Positions 37,100 through 46,828 of a DNA stretch of 64,000 bases are shown piece after piece. A model generated the notes under the pieces. That model was not told the DNA's origin. It searched no databases and was given only the letters and a program-made list of their open reading frames with translations. The DNA lies in assembly GCA_963814955.1 (NCBI GenBank), contig CAWFEX010000008.1:992001-1056000 (forward strand). Direction: 5' to 3'. Within the stretch, counting starts at the first letter, position 1. Every line of letters begins with the position of its first letter. The translations under genes and the position numbers were made by a program. The DNA comes from DATCJA01 sp963814955. GTDB lineage: Bacteria > Acidobacteriota > Vicinamibacteria > Vicinamibacterales > UBA2999.

Positions 37100-39634
37100 C
37101 TACTCGACCGTCCGGAACATCTCGTCGGCCGCGGCCAGTACGATCCACCTGAGTCGCTGCGGGTATTGCAGCTCCCGACCCAGGAAATCGCGAACGATCG
37201 CCGCTGCTTCCGGCGAGTGGTGACCGCTCAACGCGGTATCTATCCAGCGCGACGGAAAGAATATGTCACCGGTACGCTGAATCTCGCGCAGCAGGTCGAG
37301 ACTCCGGCGCAGATACGTCACACCATCAGCCGCTCGAAGCGGGTGATTGAGGTACGCCATCGACTCGAGGACCCACGGCTCGCGGCGCCGATTCTCGACT
37401 TGACGCAAACGTGCGAACGCGGCCTCACGCCCCGCCGGATCCGCCGACAACGCCGGCATCACAAACGCAAATCGTGCCTTGCGATCGGGGTTCTGGATGC
37501 GCGCGTGCTGCGTGTCCAGGATCTCGCGCCAGGCCGGTACCTCGCGAACGGCCAGTTCCAGTGCGATTGCTATCTCATCGGTCTCGGCGAGATTCAGGCC
37601 GGCAATCTTCACCTCGCGCCGCCATACCTTCTCGAGCCACTGCACATTGGCGGGAGTCAGGGCAACATCCCTGAGTGAGCCAAACCACGCGGCCTTCGAA
37701 CTTGGAGTCCTGGCCCGATCGATTCCCGCACGGAGCATGGACTCGACCGACGCAACGCGCGCCGCTCTGTCGTTTGCCGACAGATGGCGCCAGAACGCGC
37801 GAACCGCGTAGCCCAGCACTCTCTGGAGGTTCTGCTCGTCGGTCTCGACAGGCAGCGCACGCACGACGGCATCGAGGAATTCGGATGCGCTGACGTGCGA
37901 CTCGAGCATGTTTTCCCACAACGTCAACCACGCGCTCCCTCGCGTCAGCGGATCGGCGACATCTTCGATATGCTGCAGCAGATAGCTCCTGCTCGCGTCA
38001 TCGAGGACGAAGAGTCCGTAGCCCAGACCTGCGCCGTTCCCCAGCACGAAAAGCGGCTGGGGCTGCCCCTCGGCATCGCGAATCCGGGTGGTGGGGCCGG
38101 TGACGTATATGGGCACTTCCCGCACGCGACCCGGATATCCGAGCGCCACACGCAGGCGTTGTGGCCACACGAGGCCGCGAGCAAGCGGGTCGGACATCTC
38201 GAGCGTCAGCCCTGAGATGCGCCCGCGGTCGATCCGCACCGCGGTCGTGAACTCGGGACGCCCGCGCTCTTCCACCCAGGCGCGGCTCCATGCCGTGATG
38301 TTCTCGGACGTGCGCGCGTCGAGAATACGAACCAGATCCAGCCAGGTGGCGTTTCCGAATGCGTATGTGTCGAGATACTCGCGCAGGCCGTCGCGGAACG
38401 CCCGCTCTCCGACAATCATCTCGAGCTGCCGCATGACGACCGGGGCTTTCTGGTAAATGATCGGGCCGTACAGCTGCCCCGCCTCGTCGAGGTTCGCCAG
38501 CTCCTGGCGAATTGGATTGGTCCCGGTCGTACGGTCTATCTGATACGCGCCCGGGTAGTGCGCGAGCAGGAATCGGAGGTTGTGATTCACCTGAGGAAAC
38601 GAGGGGTTCACGATCTTTGCGGCCATGAAATTCGCGAACACCTCTTTCATCCACACATCGTTGAACCACCGCATCGTCACGAGGTCGCCGAACCACATGT
38701 GCGATGTCTCATGCGCAATCACGCTGGCCCGATCGAGCATCTGATTCTGAGTGGCGGATTCCTCCAGCAGCAGGCTCGCGCTGTTGTAGAGGATTGCTCC
38801 CGGATGTTCCATGCCGCTGAACTGAAACGACGGGATCGCGATGACATCGAACTTCCCGAAGGGATAACGGATACCGGTGTAGCCTTCGAGCCATTCGAGG
38901 GCGGCGGCGTGCAGATCGAACACCGCCTCGCGATTCCTTGCGACCTTCGCGGCATCGGTTTCGCGATGCAACATCCTGAGCTCGCGATCGTTCCGGCGTG
39001 CGGTCTCCACGGAGAATTTGCCGGCAACGAACGCGAACAGGTACGTCGAGATGGGTTCGGTCTCGGTGAATCGCATGCTCGTCCGTTGATCACCTGCTTC
39101 GGAGGCGGCCGCCGCCCCGTTCGATACCGCGATCCACCCAGCGGGAACGTCGAGTGTCAGCGTGTACCGCCCCTTGAGATCGGGTTGATCGAAGCACGGA
39201 AAAGCCAGATGCGCTCGGGCCGGAACGAACAGCGTGTACAAAAACTCGCCGTCTCGATTCAACGGCTCGTTGCCCGCGACGAAGTCAATCGCAATCTCGT
39301 TTTCGCCGGCCCTGGTAGCTTCCGAGGGAATCGTGAGGTGACCATCGGTGAAGTCGAACGCGACGTCGTTGGCCCCGACGCGGACGCTCCTGACGTGATC
39401 GCGCGGCTGGGCAAAATCGAGCACGACACGATGCGGCGCTCGGAGTGTGAATCGCACGACCGCGCGCCCTTGAATCCGCTCCTGGACACCACTGGGAATA
39501 GTGAAGGCCAGCTCGTAGCGGAGCGCCCGGATTGTCTCCGCCCGCTCGCGGGCGAGGCTATCGGGAATGCCCGGTCCGGGCAGTTCCGTCCCGCTCTGGC
39601 TGGTCATCATGGTTGCCAGTAATAACGCCAGCAT
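37100..39634 (-). CDS. M1-family aminopeptidase
   Basis: An 844-residue zinc metallopeptidase. The zinc site is HETSHMWFGD with the third ligand in KEVFANF (the standard HExxH-x18-E spacing). The exopeptidase motif GAMEN is FSGMEHPGA here, typical of bacterial and plant-like M1 variants. Before these come the N-terminal beta-domain (YELAFTIPSGVQERIQGR) and after them the ERAP-like helical C-terminus. It releases N-terminal amino acids from peptides. A short N-terminus (MLALLLATMM) may act as a weak signal. Two genes lie divergently at 39638. Confidence 0.93.
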   Translation of the reverse strand: MLALLLATMMTSQSGTELPGPGIPDSLARERAETIRALRYELAFTIPSGVQERIQGRAVVRFTLRAPHRVVLDFAQPRDHVRSVRVGANDVAFDFTDGHLTIPSEATRAGENEIAIDFVAGNEPLNRDGEFLYTLFVPARAHLAFPCFDQPDLKGRYTLTLDVPAGWIAVSNGAAAASEAGDQRTSMRFTETEPISTYLFAFVAGKFSVETARRNDRELRMLHRETDAAKVARNREAVFDLHAAALEWLEGYTGIRYPFGKFDVIAIPSFQFSGMEHPGAILYNSASLLLEESATQNQMLDRASVIAHETSHMWFGDLVTMRWFNDVWMKEVFANFMAAKIVNPSFPQVNHNLRFLLAHYPGAYQIDRTTGTNPIRQELANLDEAGQLYGPIIYQKAPVVMRQLEMIVGERAFRDGLREYLDTYAFGNATWLDLVRILDARTSENITAWSRAWVEERGRPEFTTAVRIDRGRISGLTLEMSDPLARGLVWPQRLRVALGYPGRVREVPIYVTGPTTRIRDAEGQPQPLFVLGNGAGLGYGLFVLDDASRSYLLQHIEDVADPLTRGSAWLTLWENMLESHVSASEFLDAVVRALPVETDEQNLQRVLGYAVRAFWRHLSANDRAARVASVESMLRAGIDRARTPSSKAAWFGSLRDVALTPANVQWLEKVWRREVKIAGLNLAETDEIAIALELAVREVPAWREILDTQHARIQNPDRKARFAFVMPALSADPAGREAAFARLRQVENRRREPWVLESMAYLNHPLRAADGVTYLRRSLDLLREIQRTGDIFFPSRWIDTALSGHHSPEAAAIVRDFLGRELQYPQRLRWIVLAAADEMFRTVE

Positions 39635-39667
39635 AAAGTGACGATATCACTGGTACATTCCACTAGA

Positions 39668-40360
39668 ATGCAGACTGTGCGCGGCCTGAAGCACGGCGGA
39701 CGGTTGATGCTCGTGCTCGGTGGCCTTGTGGCTGTTGGCGTGGGGCCCACCGCACAGGAACCCGCGGTCGTCCGAGGGCGGGTCGAAATCGGCATTCCCG
39801 TCGCCACCCGCAGGCCTACCACCGCCTATCCCACACGCTCGGTTCCGGCCCCCAAGCTGGCCCCCTCCACGGAGCGGCGCAACGTCGTCGTCTATCTGCG
39901 GAATGCCCGGCCGCAGCACGCCTCGACGATGCGCGCCGTCGTCCGGCAGCAGGACGAAACCTTTATGCCACGGGTCGTGGCAGTGACAGTCGGGTCCGAG
40001 GTCGAATTCCCGAACGACGATCCCATCTACCACAACGTCTTCTCGCTGTCGCGGGCGAAGAACTTCAACCTGGGCCGTTACCCCCGGGGCGAGACGCGCC
40101 GGGTCCGGTTCGACAAGGCGGGCGTCGTGAAGGTGTTCTGCGAGATCCATTCACACATGAGCGCCACGGTGATGGTCTTCGACCACCCCTGGTTCGCTGT
40201 CCCGGACGAGGCTGGACGCTTCCAGCTCCCGCCGGTGCCGCCGGGCGATCACCAGATCACGGCGTGGCACGAACGGCTGGGCGACACAACCGTCAACGTC
40301 CGTCTTGAAGCCGGCGGCGCCCTCGAAACCGACTTCACGCTGCCTGTTCCCGAAAAGTGA
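39668..40360 (+). CDS. plastocyanin/cupredoxin-like exported protein
   Basis: A 230-residue protein with a signal-like N-terminus (ATG 39668). The cupredoxin core is VTVGSEVEFPNDDPIYHNVFSL (His ligand) with KVFCEIHSHMSATVMV (Cys-x2-His-x2-Met, type-1 copper site). A beta-sandwich domain follows (AGRFQLPPVPPGDHQITAWH). Probably an exported electron carrier or copper-binding protein. The stop TGA overlaps the GTG start of the HD-GYP gene, so the two are coupled. Confidence 0.88.
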   Translation: MQTVRGLKHGGRLMLVLGGLVAVGVGPTAQEPAVVRGRVEIGIPVATRRPTTAYPTRSVPAPKLAPSTERRNVVVYLRNARPQHASTMRAVVRQQDETFMPRVVAVTVGSEVEFPNDDPIYHNVFSLSRAKNFNLGRYPRGETRRVRFDKAGVVKVFCEIHSHMSATVMVFDHPWFAVPDEAGRFQLPPVPPGDHQITAWHERLGDTTVNVRLEAGGALETDFTLPVPEK

Positions 40361-42034
40361 GAAGGCCTCCGCGGCTCCTCTCCAGGACACTCGCCGTCGC
40401 CTTCGTCACCGTCGCCGTCATCTTATCGATCGTGTTCATCGGTACTGATGGTGGACTCGCGCGACCGCGTCCGCTCCGCAGAGATCGAGAAACTCAGCGT
40501 TGCCGAGCGCGTCTTCACCTCACTCGAAAAACGCCGGCAGCAGGAGCAGCTCGCGGCGATCACAACCCTGGCGGAAAACCCGACACTCAAAGCCGCGCTG
40601 GACACGTATTTCACTGAGAGCCGGTTCGCCGGTCTGTCTGACGACCAGGAGGTTTCGCTTCGTGCGACCGTTGCGCTCGAAGCCGAGAAGCTCGCGACCC
40701 TCACCCGCGCCGACATACTGGCGATTCTCGATCCGGCGGGGCGCGTGTTCGTGAGTGCGGGCCCGGCTCGCGACCGATGGCCACAGCACCATCAGATCAC
40801 CGCCGGCGGCGGACCGTTGACATTTCAAGCGGTGGTCGCAGTTCCACGCGGCGCCTTCCGGATTGCGGGCGCGGCTCTGCGCCTCGTGGATCGCGATATT
40901 GGCGCGCTCGTGCTGGGAACGAGCCTTGACGCTGCCTACGCGCGCGAACTGGCGACTCTTTCAGGAGCCGACGTCGTCATCACCGTAGACGACACTGTGA
41001 TGGCAAGCACCCTGTCAAGAAACGTCACCGCGGCTCTTGCAGCAGACGCGCCAGGCACGGAAGCGGGAATGCGAATGCTGGCGGGCGAAGAGTACGCTAC
41101 ACGGCTGCTCCTCGCGTCGGGACCCGCAACAATCTATACATTGGCGTCGGTCGATACCGCAGTGCGCGCGGCGGAACGCGAGGCGCTGATGGCCCTTGGC
41201 TCGGTGGCGTTCGGCGGATTCATGCTTGCGGCACTCGGGAGTTTCTGGCTGGCCCGAACGCTGACTGGCCCGATCGATCGACTCTCGGGCGAGATAGCCA
41301 TGATTGCGGCGTCGCGCGACCCGGGTCGTATATTGTCACCAACCGGCAAGACCCGGGAGCTCGATGCGCTGGCCGAGTCATTCAACAAGCTGTTGCAGGG
41401 AATCACTGCGGCTGAAGCGGAGACCCGTTCCGCGTATATGGGTTCGATAAGAGCTCTTGCAGCGGCCCTTGACGCACGCGACCCATACACGGCCGGCCAT
41501 TCCGAACGGGTGAGCACCTTGTCGGTCCAGATCGGCCAGCAAATGCGCCTGCCCGAGGCCGAGCTCGACGTGCTTCGCCTGGGTGCGCTCCTTCACGACA
41601 TCGGAAAGATCGGGCTCAGCGACGCGGTCCTGGGCAAACCTGGCCCGTTGACGGCCGAGGAGTACGAGCAGATCAAGCGACACCCGGCGGTCGGCGCGCG
41701 AATCCTGCGGCTCGTTCCCTTTCTTGCCCCACACGTTCCCATCGTCGAGCTGCACCACGAGCGACCAGATGGCCACGGCTATCCATTTGGCTTGCGGGGC
41801 ACGGACATTCCGCTCGGAGCGCGCATCGTGCACGTTGCCGATGCGTTCGATGCAATGACGAGCGCGCGTGCGTACCGCCCGGCCCGCGGTGCCCTGGAAG
41901 CCATCGCCGAGTTGGAGCGCCTCTCGGGAACACATTTCGATCCAGCTTCGGTGAACGCCCTTGTCGCGGCAGTGCCGGTCGCGATGACGGCTGAAGAAAT
42001 CTTCAGGGAAGCGCTCCGGCCGGAGCTGGTATAA
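40357..42034 (+). CDS. HAMP/HD-GYP cyclic-di-GMP phosphodiesterase, frameshifted
   Basis: About 558 residues. A first membrane helix (LAVAFVTVAVILSIVFI) starts at GTG 40357. The frame changes near 40440; the next frame reads VLMVDSRDRVRSAEIEKLS. A sensor region of about 200 residues follows, then a second membrane helix (MALGSVAFGGFMLAALGSF), a HAMP unit (LTGPIDRLSGEIAMIAAS) and an HD-GYP domain. HD is LLHDIGKIGL and GYP is HHERPDGHGYPFGL. It hydrolyses cyclic-di-GMP, so it should promote motility over biofilm life. The break fits one extra base in GGTACTG. Confidence 0.92.
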
Positions 42035-42041
42035 GGTGGCA

Positions 42042-43124
42042 ATGAAGATGGCCGCCAGCTGGATTCGCCGGAACGGTTGGGTCATCGTAGTTTTCCTGGG
42101 ATCGACGCAGCCGCTTTCGGCGCAGGAGGCACGGCCGTCACTGCTGGCCATTGACACGGTCGCATCGTTCGATGAAAGCGCCGACTTCAGCGACAACTAC
42201 GCGACGGGGCTGAGCGCCGATGCCTTGGTTTCAGTCGGGCTCGGGCGCGGACTCGAGGGCGTTATGTGGCCGATCGTGCAGCGGCTGGGATCAGGCCAGT
42301 GGAACCACGATTTATGGATTGCGTCCCTGCGGTATGAGCGAGCAGGCCCCGTGGGCGTAAGAGTCGAGGCGGGACTGGTGCCCTCGCCGGTGGGGCTCGC
42401 CAATTACATCGGCCGGCGGCCGCATCACAATCCGACCATCGCGCAGCCTTCGTCGCTCTTCAGCACGTTGCCCTCGCTGGAGCCACAGGGCCCACGCGCC
42501 AACCTCCTCGGGGCGGTGTATCCATTCGGTGGACAGGTGACGCTGTCTGGCCGACGTTGGTACGGTCGTGCAGCCGTCATCGACACCTCACCCCTCCGTC
42601 GGCGCCGCATTTTTTCGCGCATCAACCCGCCGCGTTTCACCAACGTCGTGATCGGTGGGGGCGTGACGCCGGTGGTGGGGTTCCACATCGGCGCATCGGT
42701 CACTCATGGCGGCTGGATGCGCGCCGGCGAAGCCCCGGCGATCACCGCCCAGCAGGACGCGACCGTCGTGACGGTCGAGTCTGAGTTTTCGGTCGCGCAC
42801 ACGAAGCTGGCAGCTGAATGGGTGAAGGACCTGATCGAGACCAGCACGGGCGACCGAACGGCGTCGGGATGGTTCATCCAGGGACAGCAAACGCTCGCGC
42901 CGCGATGGTTCGTCGCCGCGCGCGTTGAGCGAATTTCATCACCGCTGGTAACCCCGCTCGTCTTTCAGCGGCAGCGTTTAGTCGGATTCGAGGAAGTGCT
43001 CGGCTTCCGATTAACTCCGGAATTCACGCTGCGCATCGGCCATCGCGCGCGACGGAGTTTCGGTCAGGCTGCGTACGTGCACCAGGCCGAAGCGTCCATC
43101 GTGTGGTGGAGAAGGTGGATCTAG
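42042..43124 (+). CDS. outer-membrane porin-like protein
   Basis: A 360-residue protein with a signal peptide (VIVVFLGSTQPLSAQ) and many amphipathic beta strands (DLWIASLRYERAGPVGVRVEAGL, FTLRIGHRARRSF). It ends in a barrel-like aromatic strand (SIVWWRRWI). GTG 42036 or ATG 42042 begins just after the HD-GYP stop; ATG 42042 is taken. No porin subfamily is assigned. Confidence 0.78.
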   Translation: MKMAASWIRRNGWVIVVFLGSTQPLSAQEARPSLLAIDTVASFDESADFSDNYATGLSADALVSVGLGRGLEGVMWPIVQRLGSGQWNHDLWIASLRYERAGPVGVRVEAGLVPSPVGLANYIGRRPHHNPTIAQPSSLFSTLPSLEPQGPRANLLGAVYPFGGQVTLSGRRWYGRAAVIDTSPLRRRRIFSRINPPRFTNVVIGGGVTPVVGFHIGASVTHGGWMRAGEAPAITAQQDATVVTVESEFSVAHTKLAAEWVKDLIETSTGDRTASGWFIQGQQTLAPRWFVAARVERISSPLVTPLVFQRQRLVGFEEVLGFRLTPEFTLRIGHRARRSFGQAAYVHQAEASIVWWRRWI

Positions 43125-43385
43125 AGAGAAAGATGTAAGGTGAAAAGTCAAAAGTCAAAAGTCAAAGGTGGGGACACCTACTCGGGACTGCGAAACTCAG
43201 CTCGATACCGTGCCACTCCTCGCAGCTTGCCGGCAACCTCCGGATCCAGGATATTCACCATGAAGGCGTCGGCCGGCACATCCCATTCGCAAATTAATCC
43301 AAACGACGTCGCGGGCTGAAGTTCTCGCTGTCTCCGTGCCTCTGTGTCTTTGTGGCCCGCGATCGGTGTCGCTGCCGTGCACTTC
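43125..43385. other. intergenic region with heptad and octamer repeats
   Basis: A 261-bp convergent gap. 43129-43170: period-7 array AAGATGT, AAGGTGA, AAAGTCA three times, AAGGTGG. 43331-43354: period-8 stretch CTCCGTGC, CTCTGTGT, CTTTGTGG. Between them, the minus-strand frame ending at 43178 could code an 85-residue peptide (DAFMVNILDPEVAG...); it has no relative I know, and I do not call it. Confidence 0.7.
43129..43170. repeat. tandem heptad array (AAAGTCA type)
   Basis: Six 7-bp units AAGATGT, AAGGTGA, AAAGTCA, AAAGTCA, AAAGTCA, AAGGTGG directly after the porin stop codon. The three central units are identical. Confidence 0.85.
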
Positions 43386-44456
43386 TCAGGCCGGAAAAAA
43401 GACCCTCTCCACGAACCAGTAAGCCCCCGCCGCAATCACGACGATGGAACCTGCCCACGCGACCCTGGTTCCTGCAGCCGAACTGCGACGGCGGATGATC
43501 CCAAGTGACGTGGCCACGATGACGACGACCGCCAACTGCCCGATCTCGACGCCGAAATTGAAGGAGAAGAGCGACCACCCTAGCGCTTCCGCGGGCAATC
43601 CGAATTCGCGCAGCACGTTGGCGAAGCCGAATCCGTGGACGAGACCGAACACCAGCGCCGCCCAGGCGCGCAAGTCACGTCCGCTGCCACGGACCAGGTT
43701 GTCCGTCCCCACGAAGACAATGCTCAACGCGATAGCGGGCTCGATGATCCGCGCTGGCGGAATAATGATGTTCAGCGCCGCCAACGACAATGTGATGCTG
43801 TGGCCGATGGTGAACGCCGTGACTATTTTGACGAGCGCGCCCCACGTGCCCCCAAGCAGCAGCAACCCGATCAAGAACAGGATGTGATCCGGTCCGATGA
43901 GGATGTGATGGATGCCGGCGGGAATGAAGGTCTGCATGACCGCCAGCGCGCCTTGCGTGGAACCTGTGTAGTAGGTGTACTCGCCACTGTCGGCATTGAA
44001 GATCATCTGCTGCCGCAGCTCGCTGTCCTCGTAGATGTTGATGAACGTCTGGTGGACCGGATCGTACGGAAACATGCGAGTCTGGATGCGAAGTACTCCA
44101 GGCCGCGGGCCCACCATCCGAAAACGAAGGACAACGGCATGCCGATCGGGCGCCGGCTCGAGCGCGAGCCATTGAAAGGTCGGCACTCCATCCGTACGGA
44201 TTTGCAGGCGCGGCTCTATCAAGGCAACGACGCGATCGCGAAGTCTCGCCGCCTCATTCGCATCGAGCAGTCGTTCGGCAGGCTCGATTCCGAGGTCATG
44301 GGCAATATCGACGACATGGAGCACGAGAATGGCGTCGATCCCTTCCTCGCGGATCACGAGGTCGAGAAAGCTGAAGGGCGCCGGATGGGCCGACGTCACC
44401 CGTGACGACAGCAGCAACAGCGCCGCAGCCGTGATCGGAAGAATCCGACGAAGCAT
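43386..44456 (-). CDS. HupE/UreJ-like membrane protein
   Basis: A 356-residue protein: a signal peptide ending TSAHPAPFS, an extracytoplasmic domain, then about six helices. The signature of the HupE_UreJ_2 group is PAGIHHILIGPDHILFLIGLLLL with clustered His/Asp, followed by IVTAFTIGHSITLSLAAL and LVFGLVHGFGFANVL. Relatives are suspected nickel/cobalt or other cation permeases. ATG 44456 is chosen; it lies 13 bp after the transpeptidase stop, so the two form an operon. Confidence 0.9.
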   Translation of the reverse strand: MLRRILPITAAALLLLSSRVTSAHPAPFSFLDLVIREEGIDAILVLHVVDIAHDLGIEPAERLLDANEAARLRDRVVALIEPRLQIRTDGVPTFQWLALEPAPDRHAVVLRFRMVGPRPGVLRIQTRMFPYDPVHQTFINIYEDSELRQQMIFNADSGEYTYYTGSTQGALAVMQTFIPAGIHHILIGPDHILFLIGLLLLGGTWGALVKIVTAFTIGHSITLSLAALNIIIPPARIIEPAIALSIVFVGTDNLVRGSGRDLRAWAALVFGLVHGFGFANVLREFGLPAEALGWSLFSFNFGVEIGQLAVVVIVATSLGIIRRRSSAAGTRVAWAGSIVVIAAGAYWFVERVFFPA

Positions 44457-44469
44457 GAACCAGCAGATT

Positions 44470-45885
44470 CTAGCTGGTTTGACTCGCTGCCCCGACGCTC
44501 GACCGCACCGGATGCCCGTATCCCGCAACCCGTGCGTGGGCGTCGTCGAGCTGATATGGATCGTCGGTAAACGTCACGTTGCCGTCCGTCTCGACCCATG
44601 CCGTCCAGTAACCGATGTGCACGGGCAGCGGCCTCGTCAGCTTGACGTGCTGCTCGTGGCCGGCATGCATCGCCGAGGCGATCCGCGCCGTAGTCCAGGA
44701 CGGCTGATCGTGCAGCACATACTCGGCCATCCCGACCGGGTCTTCGATTCGGATGCATCCGTGGCTGAACGCCCTGCTGCGACGGGAGAAAAGGCGGTCA
44801 GTCGGCGTGTCGTGCAGATAGATGCTGAAGTTGTTCGGAAAAATGAATTTCACCAGCCCGAGCGCATTATCGGGTCCGGGCCGCTGGCGCAGCCGCAGCG
44901 ACGACGTCATCGACTCGTCCGACCAGTCTATCGTCCACGGGTCGAGCGGGCCGGAGGCGCCAAGCACTTCGATGTTATTCCGTTCGATGAAGTCGGGATC
45001 CTTCGCGGCACGCGGCACGGTTTCCCCGCGCAGGATGTTTTCGGGAATGTTCCAGTACGGGCTGAACACCACATACATCATTTCGTCGCTGAAGAGCGGC
45101 GTCGGTGTATCTGACTTCCCCACGATGACGCGCATCGCAACAACTGGTCTGTCGCGCTCCATGACCTGCAGGGAATATGCAGCTACGTTGACCAGCACGT
45201 AGCGATCGCCCAGGTCGCGCGGGACCCAACGCCATCGTTCCATGTTCATTCGGATTAGATCGGCATGCCCCGTCGGCTGCCGCCGCTCACGAGCGAGCGC
45301 CGCCGCGAGCCCCTTGTACTGCGCGTGCGTCGGGGCAAGCTCCTCGAGACTCTTTCGAATGCTGTTCGACCTGATTGCCTGCGTCAGCCGGTCGGCCAGA
45401 TCTTCGGTTTTCGGCTGCGTCAGCCAGATAGGCGACACATCGGTTGAATTCGTGCGCCATCCGAGCAAGTCTGCCGCGTAACGTAGATATGCGTAGGTGA
45501 GCTTCACGTCGAGGTCGGGAACCACGGCTTCATCGAAGCGCGTCCCCAAGAAGGTGTGCGAGCCGTCACGAACGCGCTCGAACTCCTCGATTCGGTAATC
45601 AGATGGCTCGAGCCCATGAACTTCTGAGTATTTGAGTTGCGCGACAAGGTCTTTCAATTGCGGCGTCGTCCGATTGCCGTCGATCCACGCCGGCAGATAT
45701 TCGCGGCTCTCGTAAAAGCGACGCTCGATCGTCCATAACCGCTTACCGAGCGCACTTCGATCCAGCCACTCAGGCGTGCCGCTGACAGTCTGTTGGACAG
45801 CCTCCGTGTAGATTGCGCTGTCCCGGTTGCAGGACGCGGACAACAGAAGAAGTGCAACCGCGCATACCGTCCGCCGAACAGTCAT
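44470..45885 (-). CDS. YcbB-type L,D-transpeptidase
   Basis: A 471-residue murein L,D-transpeptidase. The N-terminus is a lipoprotein-like signal (VALLLLSASCNRD). A scaffold domain with a PG-binding-like part (LKYSEVHGLEPSDY) precedes the YkuD catalytic domain: MRVIVGKSDTPTPLFS, then AFSHGCIRIEDP with the active-site His-Gly-Cys. It makes 3,3-crosslinks in peptidoglycan or attaches lipoprotein. Length fits the YcbB/LdtD class. Operon with the HupE-like gene. Confidence 0.93.
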   Translation of the reverse strand: MTVRRTVCAVALLLLSASCNRDSAIYTEAVQQTVSGTPEWLDRSALGKRLWTIERRFYESREYLPAWIDGNRTTPQLKDLVAQLKYSEVHGLEPSDYRIEEFERVRDGSHTFLGTRFDEAVVPDLDVKLTYAYLRYAADLLGWRTNSTDVSPIWLTQPKTEDLADRLTQAIRSNSIRKSLEELAPTHAQYKGLAAALARERRQPTGHADLIRMNMERWRWVPRDLGDRYVLVNVAAYSLQVMERDRPVVAMRVIVGKSDTPTPLFSDEMMYVVFSPYWNIPENILRGETVPRAAKDPDFIERNNIEVLGASGPLDPWTIDWSDESMTSSLRLRQRPGPDNALGLVKFIFPNNFSIYLHDTPTDRLFSRRSRAFSHGCIRIEDPVGMAEYVLHDQPSWTTARIASAMHAGHEQHVKLTRPLPVHIGYWTAWVETDGNVTFTDDPYQLDDAHARVAGYGHPVRSSVGAASQTS

Positions 45886-45927
45886 ATTCGGCAGGAGTGC
45901 AAGATTCAGGACACTCGAGGCTGTAGC

Positions 45928-46440
45928 TCAGCGTCGGGGATAGTAGTAACGCTCGAGCCAACGGCTGAGCCCGTCGAGCCCCGGCAGGAGCGTCCGTTCG
46001 TTGATATTGGCTTGATCGAGCTTGTCGCGCACTTCCCACTTGAGCTCTGCCGGTACGAGAACGCGCCGGCAGAGGCGCGGGTGCGTCCGCATCCACTGGT
46101 CCAGCGAGGAAGCGGGATCGGACATCAGCGAGAAGAGCGCGAACTGATTCAGGATCCGGGTGTCGAGCGACGGCGGTTCGATGAAGGCAAGGAACATCTG
46201 TCGCGACAGCGAGTCACAGGCTCGAAGTGACGTGAACGCACTCAACCTCTCCACGGTCAGCGTGTCGGAGTGCTCCCCTTTCGAGGATCTTTCTCAGCCG
46301 TCTGGGCAGCAGCTTGTGCGCTTCCACGGCGCACGATAGCGCTGCAGTTCGCCGTTCCAGGCGCCCTCGTAAAGCTGCTCGATGAGCTCCGGCCAGGTCC
46401 GGCAGCGTCGCACCGGACGAACCGGTGCATCAGCCGGTCC
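45928..46440 (-). pseudogene. FRG-domain protein, internally deleted remnant
   Basis: The C-terminal part reads PPSLDTRILNQFALFSLMSD, RVLVPAELKWEVRDKLDQAN and LLPGLDGLSRWLERYY, an FRG-domain tail. The N-terminal part is recognisable upstream (near 46397-46330) as TWPELIEQLYEGAWNGELQRYRAP, the family opening. The middle, which should carry the FRG motif, is missing, and a stop interrupts the join. FRG-domain proteins are frequent in mobile and defence regions. This copy is decayed. Confidence 0.7.
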
Positions 46441-46450
46441 ACGCCGGAAT

Positions 46451-46720
46451 TCACGCACACGCAGCAGATGGACCGATCGAAGGAACCGTGACTTCTACCC
46501 TTGAGCGCGGTTCCTTTCGCAGATGGTGAAGCGTTTGTTTCACCTCCCAGGCTACGGCCAGGGTGTAGAGCACCGCGTTCACGCGGAGATGTACGTCGCG
46601 ACGGAAACAGCAAGCAGCGATGTTGTAGGACGCCATGAGCGCCGCCAAAACGCCGGCCGCTCCGTGGACGCCGCATTTGAGCGCTTCGTGATTGCCCGAG
46701 GTGCACAACGCTTGGACCAT
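46451..46720 (-). CDS. conserved small membrane protein, hypothetical
   Basis: An 89-residue protein, MVQALCTSGNHEALKCGVHG then a hydrophobic stretch AAGVLAALMASYNIAACCF, then HLRVNAVLYTLAVAWEVKQTLHHL. The two conserved Cys residues in the N-terminus and the WEVKQTLHHL end recur in short proteins of this type. The C-terminus after HHLRK is of poor quality and could be altered by an indel. Function unknown. Confidence 0.5.
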   Translation of the reverse strand: MVQALCTSGNHEALKCGVHGAAGVLAALMASYNIAACCFRRDVHLRVNAVLYTLAVAWEVKQTLHHLRKEPRSRVEVTVPSIGPSAACA

Positions 46721-46828
46721 GTTCGTTCTCTCACGGAGGGCACTTGCCCTCAGCGCCTTACGGAAGAGCAAGTGATATGCCACAGCGATAAGTTCGGAAC
46801 AAGGCCAGCTTGTTAATGTTCCGAGGCT

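Noticed and set aside
38558..39622. 354-residue plus-strand reading frame
   Set aside because: Antisense to the M1 peptidase.
43178..43435. 85-residue minus-strand frame in the porin-HupE gap
   Set aside because: Its first part reads through the repeat stretch and its product has no known relative; too weak to call.
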